Origin: Larix sibirica
Lineage: Eukaryota; Streptophyta; Pinopsida; Pinales; Pinaceae
Length of the DNA: 14,130 nt
Direction: 5' to 3'
NCBI GenBank assembly: GCA_004151065.3
Contig: NWUY0300003525.1
Location: 26,676-40,805, forward strand
Part shown: one piece after another, positions 1 through 8,668 of the stretch
Position numbering within the stretch: the first letter of the stretch is position 1
Layout of the letters: every line of letters begins with the position of its first letter
Notes under the pieces: model-generated
What the model was told of the DNA's origin: nothing
Seen by the model: the letters and a program-made list of their open reading frames with translations, nothing else
Databases searched by the model: none
Program-made: the position numbers and the translations under genes

Positions 1-640
1 GTGTTCCCGCTCGAACTTTGAGTGAAATGACAGGGAGATATGTTGAAAATATGAACAAAAAAAAGTAGTTTTTTAATGTCAAATATGCCAGCTCAACGAT
101 TATGGTTGACTCTTTTCTTGAAATTCTATTGTGTATGTTGGATTATTCTTTTATTTTAGTTGTTTTTAATTGATTGATTGTAAGTATTCTGCATATGACA
201 TATATGTATGTTTTTCTGTCAATTAATTGCTCGATAGTTGCAACTAGATGCAAATACAATATTACAGGTCAAGTAATAATTCTTTATTATTATTTCTATT
301 TCATTGAAATGTTAAGCTATTGAAAATAGATAGAACTTATTTCCTGTGTCTTTTAGCATTATATATTCCCTTTGTATCTAAACCAATTTGATTGTAGCTC
401 ATGATCAGGATTACATTAGTTTAGCATTTGATTTATTTGAGTAAATTATCAATTAATCATTAGATCTTAGCATGTTATAGTGCCTGATATTTTAGATTCA
501 TAAAACTTAATTGTAAAAGAAACCTTTGTGGAAACCAAGCCCACATACTGGTTGAAGTTTTCTACCTGAAATGAGAAGGGCTAATTGGGAATGACCTCGG
601 GCATTATCCTTTATTGTTGACCTGGATCATTTCGACCCGT
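1..640. other. AT-rich non-coding DNA, possibly including the 3' part of a decayed LTR
   Basis: No reading frame of convincing length or composition is present on either strand. The first 540 bases are strongly AT-rich, with T-runs and short palindromes such as the 10-bp one at 198-207. From about 540 the composition becomes more balanced, and the stretch ends just before a primer-site-like sequence at 650. If that site is real, the bases before 645 would be the end of a 5' LTR, consistent with the terminal CA at 644-645. The 5' LTR border cannot be located, and no second LTR copy was seen in the window to compare with it. Confidence 0.3.
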
Positions 641-649
641 TAACAAAAT

Positions 650-665
650 TGGTGTTAGAAGGAGG
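650..665 (+). other. Candidate retroelement primer-binding site (initiator Met tRNA type, degenerate)
   Basis: The 16 bases match the usual plant initiator-Met-tRNA primer site (TGGTATCAGAGC and following) at about 11 of 16 positions. They follow an LTR-like end (CA at 644-645) by four bases. The site lies upstream of the gypsy gag region, where a primer site is expected. The match is imperfect and no LTR pair confirms it, so this is tentative. Confidence 0.3.
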
Positions 666-683
666 GCCTTATTAAAAAAATGA

Positions 684-1285
684 ATGGCTGATGAAGAAAC
701 CTTTAACCCTAAGAACATCCATTCTAACAATACTCCGTAAAGAACCTCTACACAACACATTGACCCCCAATCCTCTTAGTCAGAGATAATAATCAATCCA
801 CAGACAAACCTGGTACAAACCCCTATTCAATTTTTGAGTTGAAGAGGCACATCCCAGCATAACCCTACAACTCCTACTTCATTGTGGCTAGGATCCCCTA
901 GAATTCCATAGATATTCCATCCTTCTTGTGTTGTAACTCAAGCCAAAGAGAGTTTGAGCTTTCACATATCATATATCCTCTTCCTAGGAGACATAGACTA
1001 CCCCAGTCTGATTGAATAGTTGACACTAGTGCACCAATTGTTGTAACCCCTGATTATCACCTTTCAATCACTTCTAGGGGAATACAAAACCCTTCAAAAG
1101 AAAAACCATAAGTTCAATCCCAATAATATGCTAGTGAGCCTCCATGTCCACCTTATTCTCCTCTCGCTACTCCTCGAAATCCTTCATAAGAAAAATATTC
1201 AAGAGAACCCTCAAAAGGAGACTCCTCAAAAGAATCATTTGATAGCAGTCCTAAACAGAATCAACCATGTTCTTTTCTAGGAGGC
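684..1285 (+). other. Gypsy leader between primer site and gag
   Basis: The region starts with a short frame (ATG at 684, 18 codons, stop TAA) and continues with C- and A-rich sequence carrying stops in all frames. It has the look of the untranslated or decayed N-terminal gag leader common in plant gypsy elements. No conserved domain is visible. The ATG at 1286 marks the start of clearly conserved gag sequence. Confidence 0.35.
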
Positions 1286-2600
1286 ATGGCCAACGCTAAT
1301 GCTAATTCCAGTAGACCTTGGCTAGCCCAGGATGTTGTTGATGCAACTAGCGATGTTCATCATCTATCTAAACATCCTGAAAAATTCCTCCCCAAGTTTG
1401 ATCCCGATATGAAAGAGTATGTCGATGACCACATAAATAAATTCATGCTTGTGGTTATGCTTATGATTGTACAACATGAAGATGTAGTCTATAGGTTATT
1501 TCCTTATAGTTTTGAAGGGAAATCCTCTACCCAATACTTATCCCTGAGACAAGGATCAATTACTAGTTGGTATGACTTTGACACTTCCTTTTTAAACAAA
1601 TTTAGTGATGATAAAATCCCAATGACATTGGTTTTAGATTTATCTAGGATCAAGATGGACCCAAAATAAAAGATAAAAGACTTTAATCAGAGGTTTTTAT
1701 CTTTAAAAATAAGATCACATATGCCTCTAAACTTGCTGAGGATTTTACCATTGATTTTATACTTCATCCTTACCAGTATCAATCACTATGTTTTTAAAAA
1801 GAGCTGAGAAAACTAAAATTGAAGAACCTTTTAAGGAGCGGTAAAAGTAAAAAAAAAAACATGATCAGTATAAAGGGTAATCTTAAGAGTGAGGAAGAAC
1901 AAGGTGCATCATCTAGTAAGAAAAAAATATTTAGATCAATCCTCCTTCTTAAAAGAAGGAATAAGATTCTATGGACATAGAGAACCTACAAAGAATTGTT
2001 AAAAAACTTTTAATCGAAATAATTGACCTGGAGAGAGGATAGGGTGAAAGGCCATCAACAAAAAACTATTTTAGACCACCTTTTAAAAATTATTTCCCCC
2101 CAAAAAATAAAACCACACCACCTACCGAAGCAATCAATATGGAGGACTTCCTCAATGTATTCAAATCCCTCATTTTAGGATTTGAGTGTTCCCCAAGAAG
2201 GCACGATGATGAAGAGGAAGAAGAAAGGAAGAAGGGGAAGAGGAATTAGATGAAGGAAAAGAAACAACAGAATGATCAATCAACCATTTCACACATGCTT
2301 CACATAACATGTTTGAAGAAGACAAGGATGAAGATCTAGAGCAAGCTCAAATGGACCAAAATGCGTAGAATACTAGACGTAAGGATTTACCCATAACTTT
2401 ATATTCCCCATCCACTACCAATCCTATAAAGAGAAACTCAATGACCACCAAGTATACCCCAGTCTCAACAAAACCCTCATGTGGTTGTGATCTTGATTAT
2501 GACTTTATTGGGGATATGAAGAAAACCATAGCTAACATTTCTCTGTAACAATTACTGAAATTACCAAAAATATAGGGAAATTTAATCAAAAACCTTGAAG
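1286..2600 (+). pseudogene. gag: Gypsy gag (capsid) pseudogene
   Basis: Gag forms the virus-like particle that packages the element RNA. The open part (1286-1669, 127 codons) matches the plant retrotransposon gag family (Retrotrans_gag type). It has a PEKFLPKFDPD lead-in, then VYRLFPYSFEG, a serine/threonine-tryptophan region (SITSWYDF), LNKF, and LSRIKMDPK before the first stop (TAA 1667). The same frame resumes with KIKDFNQRFLSLK, and further gag-like pieces follow in shifted frames: HPYQYQS, KELRKLKLKNL, SSSKKK, and an acidic tail with DDEEEEERKK near 2200. A C-terminal piece (DLDYDFIGDMKKTIANISL) is seen near 2490-2545. No CCHC knuckle is visible. Multiple stops and frameshifts make it non-functional. 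Confidence 0.75.
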
Positions 2601-2749
2601 AGTCATCCTCTAAGAAGGGGAAAGGAATCAATGCCAGGGAAAACATAAATTTGGGAAAATCCACAACAAAATGTAGACTCTAATAGACCAAGAAATAAGA
2701 AATGATATATTGTCAATGCTTCTCTAATCGAAAAAAGGTCCAACTTTAA

Positions 2750-3310
2750 CACTCCTCCCTTTCTTTTAACTTTTGAAATTTTCAACATAAATTTGCATAG
2801 CTGTATGGTTGATTCAGGGGCCTCTTCAAACATTATGCCCTATTCCATGTGTAAAAAATTAAATTTTGAACCAAAGAAATGTGACACTCAAATAGTACAA
2901 TATTTACATAGGTCGAAAGTCAAAGTCCTTGGAGAACTTTAAAATGTCTTAATATGACTAGCCTCTAATCACAAGGTACACCAAGTAATCGACATCATTG
3001 TGGTGAACATTCCAGAGAATATAGTTTGTTGCTCAGTAGGGATTGGTTCAATAAACTAGATGGATACTTTGCCACAGAAGGGTCCCATTTTTGGTTTCCA
3101 TACAACAGGAAACAAAACAAGATTAAAGTTGATCGAGGGAGATACATGAAACATACTATCATGGACATGGATGAACCAAATGAACCCGTAGTATTTACTA
3201 ATTCTATTCTAGGGAACTACTATTTGGATACTTTCTTTGGGGACTTTGTTGTTGATGTATCACCACATGTAGAATCTAATAAGGAATTCGAACTCCTTCA
3301 CTGCACTTAG
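2750..3310 (+). pseudogene. Gypsy aspartic protease (retropepsin) pseudogene
   Basis: The protease cuts the Gag-Pol polyprotein in the particle. The catalytic motif is present as MVDSGASSNIM (DSGA at 2811-2822). It is followed by residues typical of plant gypsy proteases, including a segment reading VHQVIDIIVVNIPE (about 2970-3017). A frameshift then leads to LLSRDWFNKLDGYFATEG (from about 3028) and a long conserved tail open to the stop at 3308-3310. Two internal stops (near 2941 and 2956) and the frameshift near 3020 break it. Both the active site and the flanking sequence keep the family pattern, so identification is solid and loss of function is clear. Confidence 0.8.
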
Positions 3311-3329
3311 ATTTCTGAACCCAACTGTA

Positions 3330-3790
3330 ACATAGTAGGTCTAGGAGATACTAACGTGGACGTAACAGTACTACCTTTTGGATGTTACATTTTGATGGGT
3401 CCAAGTCTAAGGAGGGTGTAGGTGTTGGATGCATTCTCAGAGATACACAAGGAAACAAAACATTAATAACATGCAGACTGGATTTTGAGTGCATGAATAA
3501 CATTGATTAATGCAGGGTTAAGAAAGGGAGTAGACATGCAGGTAAAATTGTTAAAGGTTTTCAGTGACTCTGAGATCATTGTTAAGTAGGTTTGTAAATT
3601 GATCCACTGTGTTTCAAGTCACATGAAACACTACCAACAAGATGTATGCGATCTAATTAATTATTTGTATGCTTTCAGTATTATTTCCATTCCTTGAATG
3701 CGGAATTATGATGTTGATTTATTAGCAGATGTGGCCTCTAGGCTACTTCCATCTACTATATTTTTAACTAACACTTTTTAGGTAAAATTA
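3330..3790 (+). pseudogene. RNase H-like domain of the gypsy element, catalytic region damaged
   Basis: RNase H removes the RNA strand of the RNA:DNA hybrid during reverse transcription. Visible pieces are HFDGSKSKEGVGVGCIL (first acidic residue at 3394-3396), LDFECMNN, KGVDMQVKLLKVFSDSEIIV (second strand region, DSE at about 3566-3574), IHCVSSHMKHYQQDV and NYDVDLLADVASRLLPS. The segment that normally carries the catalytic Glu (NN-x-AEYEA) is missing between MNN and the basic segment: a small deletion with a frame change lies near 3505-3530. In-frame stops at 3587 (TAG) and 3695 (TGA) add damage. The domain sits directly after the protease, not after a reverse transcriptase, which is an unusual order unless it is an extra RNase H. 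Confidence 0.7.
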
Positions 3791-4195
3791 TTTGTTAGGC
3801 CTTTGGTACCAAATAATGTCACCAATTGGACAGTGTTCAATGACAATGAACAGATAATCAATTTCCTCACTTCATAGGACACTTCCAAAGATTTATTTAT
3901 TGACGAATTACAATAGGAAGAGTCCCTCAAGGATCAATTGGGATCTAATGAATACTAGGAAAAGACCTCAGCAAATCCCATCCCAAAGTCTGTGGTAAGA
4001 TTGGAAAAGTTTTATGACCTACACAAAAAATTCAAGAAGGTAACAAATTGCAAGACAAACAAATCTTCTATGCAATACGATGTCATTAGCTTAGGCACAT
4101 AAAGAAACCCTCAAAACATCAATTCAAGAACTCAATGCACTCCATACCTCGGAACTTTTAACCCCAAAGTCATGCAGCATGTTATTCCTTTGAAT
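3782..4195 (+). pseudogene. Gypsy polyprotein linker leading to the missing reverse transcriptase
   Basis: Downstream of the RNase H-like domain the same polyprotein continues with LFVRPLVPNNVTNWTVFN, EQIINFLTS and FIDELQ. Further on come YDVISLGT, RNPQNINSRT and finally KVMQHVIPLNP near 4155-4197. In gypsy polyproteins a motif ending in H-x-IPL lies shortly before the reverse transcriptase core, so the sequence stops just where that domain should start. Several stops interrupt it. I infer the polyprotein once continued into reverse transcriptase that has been lost. Confidence 0.55.
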
Positions 4196-4999
4196 CCATA
4201 GGTNAGAACCTTACACAACTTTGTTTACCATAAATACAATGTTCACAGAAGTCGATTTCTTCAGGATAGTCAGGGAGACCTTTGACCATACCTTTATTGC
4301 GCATAGCACGAAGATCTTTCTCACTTATATGTCCCATCCGCTGATGCCACAACATAGTCGAGTCAATTAGATAAGAAGATATGTTGCTGGACTCAAGACA
4401 TGCCACCTTAGCACTTTTGTCGATGTTTGTTCTTCCCAATAGCTTGTACAAGATTCTAGTTTGAACTCCTCTCATCAATACCATTGCTCCTCGCACCATA
4501 TAGCATGTATCATTCTCAAACACAGACTGCACACTTGCATTCCCCATCTTACTTACCGAGATCAGGTTTCGAGCCAAACCTGAGATATGCAACACTCCTA
4601 GAAGTGTTCCTATTCTTCCATCTTTCAGCCTCAGTCGAACTTTACCTTGTTTGACTATCCTAGTTGGTGAGTCATCTCCCAGTAGGACATTACCACCATT
4701 GAACTTCTCATACTCATAGAACCACTCTCTGCCATGTGTCATATGATATGATGCATTGAAGTCGATCAACCAAGAGTCACTATCCGACTATGTACTTGTG
4801 GAGTCCAAATACACGTCGCCTTTCTCTTCTTGTGAAGACTTGCTATAAATCGATTGACCTTCCTCAGACCCTTTTCCTTTTTCGACTTCTGTCGACTTAC
4901 AGTTTCGTCTATAATGCCTGACTTTATCGCATTGTCAGCATGTTTTCGTTGTTGGACCATGTATATGTTGAGCACTATTTTACTATTTTTCAATCCCAA
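4182..4999 (-). pseudogene. Copia gag-pol pseudogene (zinc knuckle, protease, integrase zinc finger)
   Basis: A nucleocapsid zinc knuckle of the form C-x2-C-x4-H-x4-C lies at 4899-4940 (minus), with a stop (TGA at 4935-4937) in place of the residue after the first Cys. The frame continues through an acidic-basic linker and a second stop to WLIDFNASYHMTHGREW, the protease start. The usual D-S/T-G-A has become D-F-N-A there, losing the essential Gly. Conserved protease sequence follows (VLLGDDS, VRLRLKDGRIGTL, LGVLHISGLARNLISVSK). GAG-pre-integrase then leads to HQRMGH and CEHCIYGKQ, the HHCC zinc finger of integrase. The 195-codon lower part (4182-4769) is open apart from the N. The integrase core is missing. 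Identification is secure and function is lost. Confidence 0.85.
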
Positions 5000-5005
5000 G
5001 GCATG
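4200..5005 (-). mobile_element. Ty1/copia retrotransposon fragment
   Basis: On the minus strand, read from about 5000 down to 4205, the order is zinc knuckle, aspartic protease, GAG-pre-integrase and the start of integrase, which is the copia order. The gag N-terminus, the integrase core, the reverse transcriptase and both LTRs are missing. It lies in the opposite orientation to the gypsy relic on its left and the LINE on its right, and it is truncated on both sides. The N at 4204 marks its inner junction. Confidence 0.85.
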
Positions 5006-5044
5006 ACTAATGCACGGAGGTTATCCATGTAGATGTGCATTGGT

Positions 5045-6000
5045 CTTGTACCTTGGAAAGTTTCTCTGAACAAGAAAGGTTTTGTGATCAAGATTTGACC
5101 CTACTAGAGCTAGTGAGAGTGTTGATGGCAATGATTAATGACAAATCCCCTGGGTTAGATGGTTCCCTATGTGGGTTTTTCAAAGCCACATAGGGTTGTG
5201 TTGGGCCTAACTTGCTTATGATCTACAAAGAAACTATCTGGAAGAAATCCCCTCAACCTCTTATCAATAGAAGTTTCATCAAAATCATTGCCAAAGCAAG
5301 GGACCCATAATTGATTACTAGTTGGTGGCCAATTAATTTGCTCAATATTTCCCATAAGGTTTTGGAGAAGGCCCTAGCCTTGCGAGTTTGCTACATCTTA
5401 CATCAGGTTGTTAGGTCAGAGCAAATTGGCTTCATTTGAGGTTGATTTATACTTGATAATGTAGTTGCAGTCTAAGAGGGTATGGAATGGGCTAGATGCC
5501 TAAGGTTGGACGTCCTTTTCATCAAGCTTGATTTTGAGAAAGCACATGATTGGGTGGACTAGCCATTTATTTTATCCATGCTTCAGGGTTAGGCTTTGGT
5601 CTATCTAGTTGGTGGAAACCCTATTCATCGATGCTTTAGCATGTATGTTTTTTAATCAAGCTAAATTTGAGGAAGTTTGATTGTTTAGGTTGATTAGGCA
5701 AGGCAAGCCCTTGGCCTTGACATTATATGTGCTTATTGTAAAAGCCTGTGGCTACCTCCTCCATCATCGATATGCTCAAGGGTTGATTAAAGGTATTCCC
5801 CTCCTTGAGGCTGATGTTGGGCAAATGGTTAATGGTCATTTTGTTAACGACTCTTTCCTTACTATTCTAGAAGACAAATAGTCCATGGATAACACTATGG
5901 ACTATATTCAATTTTTTGATGAGGCCTTGAGTTTTAAGCTTTAGATGGGCAAACAATCCTATAGGATGAGTTTGGTGCAGGATGCCATCTTGGATTGTCT
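5045..6000 (+). pseudogene. LINE reverse transcriptase pseudogene
   Basis: Reverse transcriptase copies the element RNA at the nicked target site. Motifs seen: DKSPGLDG (5140-5163), WPINLLNISHKVLEKALA (about 5325-5380, corresponding to the RPISLLNxxYK motif), EQIGFI with a stop-containing version of xGRFILDNV (5437-5445), FIKLDFEKAHDWVD (motif A, Asp at 5530-5532), RQGKPLALTLYVL (from about 5694, corresponding to the QGCPLSP motif) and NGHFVNDSFL (5831-5860). The catalytic FADD box reads FVND, so one of the paired Asp residues is lost. The Cys of QGCPL has become Lys. Stops at 5437, 5443 and elsewhere and frameshifts near 5580-5680 confirm that it is dead. Confidence 0.8.
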
Positions 6001-7000
6001 AGCTTGTCAAAGGTGGGCATGGATTCAACCTAAGAAAGCATTTTAATTTTTGAAATACCTATTGCTTTTCAAGCTTTGCCAAAGCCCTCTAGGCGATTGT
6101 GTTGCAAAGAATTGCTAATAAAGTGGACAAGTGGATATCGTGATATTTATCCTTAGTGGCCAGGTTCCATATTTGTTCCATGATTCTTGTGCCCACCCAT
6201 GTATATCACTCCTCTTGTTCGGTTTTGTATGTTGTGGCCTATCAACAACTAAGGAAGTTCCTTTGAGACTTTCTTTCGGTTGACTTGCAGGGGAAAAAGT
6301 GTTTATGTTGGGTTAATTATGGGCTTTGCTACAATCCAAAGGAATGGGGTGGGTTGGGCATGATTTGGTCATCCTGTTAGGCCTAACATCTGTGTGCTAA
6401 ATGGGTGATTAGAGCAATGGAAGATCAAGAGAATTGGAATCTGCTCCTATGCAATTGTATTCCACAAGGGGCCTCGCTTGGGCAAAAGTGTTGGAAAAAT
6501 TTCAATGTTCTAGAGCTTCTTGTTGACTTTGACCAAAGTCCAAACTAGGGTACCTTTATGGCATATAGTATTTGGAAGGCATGAGAAGCTATTGAGCATT
6601 GATTGTGTTTGAAGGGGGAATCTCTAGTAGAGACCTATCTTTCAACAAGCATTGCATTTGGTGGTCCCTTTTGTGTTGTTTGAAGGAAAAAATTTGGCAA
6701 AGTTTGCTTAGTTCTCAACCAAGCAAATACTTTAGAAGGGTATTATTGCCAGAGGTTTAGATCCCTTTGATGGTTGCTCCCACAATTGGAAGTCATGGGT
6801 GTGGCTCTGAGAACATAATTTCAACCATTTAGGTCCAACAAACCCATAATAGACCAAGTCCAAGACCTAGTCATTGATGACCTTTTCCTTAAGGTGAGAT
6901 TCTTTGGCTCGACGTTATGTTGACAAGATTGGAAGTGGAATTACCCTAAAGGTTTCATGAAGTATAAACTATTCGATTGGTGTCAGTGGCTCAACTCCAA
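6000..7000 (+). pseudogene. LINE ORF2 connection region, decayed
   Basis: Pieces in alternating frames keep the pattern found between the reverse transcriptase and the C-terminal zinc finger of plant LINEs. They include LSLVARFHICSMILVPTHVY (about 6150-6210), KEWGGLGMIW (about 6338-6370), HLCAKWVIRAMEDQENWN (about 6388-6442) and SIWKA (about 6567). The GGLG motif and the SLAGR-like motif are typical. Several frame changes occur within 1 kb, so no product could be made. Confidence 0.65.
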
Positions 7001-7014
7001 GCCAGTGCTTGATT

Positions 7015-7270
7015 CCAAGTTGAACAAGTTTTGGAGATTAGCCTCTAAGTAGTCTACCTGGTTGTTTCAGATCCACTTAGTTTGACAATCCTTTATTGAG
7101 CCTAAGAAGGTTGTATTTGCTTGTTCCTTGCTTTTGGGTGGTCTTCCTCTTAGCTAGTGCTTGAAGTTCTTGGGAGTTTCACAATGCAAATGCCCTTTTT
7201 GCCACAATGATGAAGTTGTCAAGCACTTGTTCTATTTTTGTCCCTATCCCAAGTCAATGTGGGAAGGAGT
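7015..7270 (+). pseudogene. LINE zf-RVT zinc-binding domain, decayed
   Basis: The C-terminal zinc-binding domain found in many plant LINE reverse transcriptases is visible. It includes FWRLASK (about 7029-7050), KKVVFACSLLLGGLPLS (about 7105-7155) and the metal-binding core CPFCHNDEVVKHLFYFCP at 7191-7244, followed by KSMWEGV. The Cys, Cys, His and Cys ligands are all kept. Stops at about 7051 (TAG), 7081 (TGA) and 7153 (TAG) interrupt the frame. Confidence 0.75.
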
Positions 7271-7439
7271 CTCAAACTTGTGTTGTTAGTGTCTCCTTGG
7301 GTTTGTTACCTGGAAGTCCATTCTCCTTGGTGATAATCTCCCTTGGGTAGTAGAGCTCCAAGGTACATGACAATGTGTTAGAATAGAGCTCTTATTTTTT
7401 CATATGGAAAAAAAATGAACTTGTTTCAAAAAATGCTTA

Positions 7440-7900
7440 TTTAGATAGATTCACCTGGTACGATGGAGTTTTGATATGCGTAAACTTGCGCTTGTAGATC
7501 CAGGTGCAAGCCGAGAAAGTCGAATTGGACCTAGCGCATATCCAATGGCTGATGCAGTTATGGGGATCAACCCCATGCAAGATGAGTTGTGTTGTCATGG
7601 AGATCCATTTTCCTTCTGGCTCAGCTCATTCACACCAGTTTGGTAGCAGGCCATGCCATAGAGCAAGTTGCCTTGTTTGAGAAAGCAATGAATGACAGAT
7701 TCAAGCTGTGAGCATCACATTTGCTTGCTTCCTCCTCAGTTAGTGAATGACAAGTTCCCTAAACTAGATTTAACCATCTCGATAGAGAAGCATCTTGAGT
7801 AGTACAAAGAAGATGGATGGGTCATCACCCCACTTGTTAATGATCCACTAGTTATTGGGTGGGGCCTAAATCTAAATGATTGCGACCCTCCTTAAGATTT
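7440..7900 (+). pseudogene. Probable LINE C-terminal tail, function not recognised
   Basis: Downstream of the zinc finger two overlapping frames are open for about 50 codons each between 7440 and 7660, one containing RWSFDMRKLALVDPGASRES. A later piece reads LVNDPLVIGWGLNLNDCDPP and ends at a stop near 7893. Composition is more balanced than in the flanking DNA, and the piece lies between the zf-RVT domain and the 3' UTR. I infer that it is the decayed end of ORF2 or an adjoining element. I do not recognise a domain. Confidence 0.35.
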
Positions 7901-8196
7901 AGGATCCATTGCTATTACCTCCTCTTTGTGTCTATCTTTGTTGTGGTTAGCTAGCCATCATATTTGGTGTTAGCTCCTAGATCTTTGGCATATGGCCATA
8001 TGGCTTTTAGTTTTGGATTTGTATAGCCAATAGGGCTTAGACTCTTATATTTTTTGATAGCCTTATTGGAACCCTCTAGTTGTCAGATTTCTCTCGTAGC
8101 AGTTGCATTAACGACCCATATTTTTTGTATAAAATGCATGTATGTATCATTTTAATTTTAATAAAAGTTTAAAGGAAGCATTTTATCCAAAAAAAA
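7900..8196 (+). other. LINE 3' UTR with polyadenylation signal and A tail
   Basis: T-rich, stop-filled sequence ends with AATAAA at 8160-8165, 23 bases before a run of eight A at 8189-8196. This is the arrangement of a polyadenylated LINE transcript copied into DNA, and it marks the 3' end of the insertion. Confidence 0.6.
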
Positions 8197-8548
8197 CAAG
8201 AGCCTCAAAAAACTTAAAAAGAGCCTTAGGAAAGTGCCCAATTTGTCCATAAGTGGAGTGCGTGACTCTGCTTGCTATAGATTTGGAGTGCACATTAATG
8301 GCAATGGCTTTTCTAAAATCAACTATTAGTTTGTCCCTAAACAACATCAATTCCCTTTATTAGAAATAACAAGATCTAAAACCTCCCAAGTAGGCAACGA
8401 AGTGCTTATGAAGATAATAAGAATATTCTTCTATGTTTTTTGCTGGTCTTCTCAAGGAAATAAAGCACTGATTTAAAGGCTTTCTGGGTTGCTATTTAGC
8501 ATCTTTATTCCACCAACGATGCACCAAACTCAAACCTTTGGTGTCATG
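8183..8548 (-). pseudogene. Possible decayed reading frame of unknown origin beside the LINE tail
   Basis: Read on the minus strand, one frame of 122 codons has only three interruptions (one TAG and a TAATAA pair) before its final stop, although the region is AT-rich and stops are frequent in other frames. Pieces include HRWWNKDAK, EEYSYYLHKHFVAYLGG and HSTYGQIGHFPKALFKFFEA. I do not recognise a family. Its end runs into the A tail of the LINE, so the last codons are not native to it. Chance openness is a real alternative. Confidence 0.2.
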
Positions 8549-8668
8549 TTTTCTTCATGTCTTCAAGTTTTTTACCATCAAATAGATTATTATGCCAAGA
8601 AATAGAAGCTCCAACTAGCAGCCCGTGGTTGGTAGGCAATGGTAGCTTGTGGTTGGGTGGAAATGGCN
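8549..8668. other. Unassigned spacer ending at an N
   Basis: No reading frame is recognisable. An imperfect short repeat beginning GTGGTTGG occurs twice between about 8624 and 8667. The stretch ends at an unresolved base (N at 8668), which may mark an assembly join. Confidence 0.3.

Larger units (their letters stand above)
650..4200 (+). mobile_element. Ty3/gypsy LTR retrotransposon remnant, 3' half missing
   Basis: A colinear series of gypsy domains on the plus strand identifies this element: gag (from 1286), aspartic protease with DSGA (2811-2822), the conserved stretch after the protease (3026-3310), an RNase H-like domain (3388-3780) and a linker reaching the start of the conserved region before reverse transcriptase (about 4190). 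Reverse transcriptase, integrase and the 3' LTR are absent. Reading frames are broken by many stops and at least two frameshifts. The element ends at about 4195, where minus-strand copia sequence begins beside an N. It is an old, non-autonomous relic. The exact 5' edge is unknown. Confidence 0.85.
5045..8196 (+). mobile_element. 5'-truncated non-LTR retrotransposon (LINE) ending in an A tail
   Basis: Plus-strand motifs of a plant LINE second reading frame appear in order: the linker before reverse transcriptase, reverse transcriptase motifs (5140-5850), thumb and connection sequence (6000-7000), a zf-RVT zinc finger (7191-7244) and a 3' UTR with AATAAA at 8160-8165. An 8-base A tail follows at 8189-8196. 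The apurinic endonuclease and the first ORF are missing, as expected from the 5' truncation typical of LINE insertion. Stops and shifts occur throughout. No target-site duplication could be assigned with confidence. Confidence 0.85.

Noticed and set aside
2603-2833. 76-codon minus-strand frame
   Set aside because: It lies antisense to the gypsy protease region and has no domain. It is a shadow of the plus-strand element.
5167-5355. 62-codon minus-strand frame
   Set aside because: It is antisense to clear LINE reverse transcriptase motifs on the plus strand.
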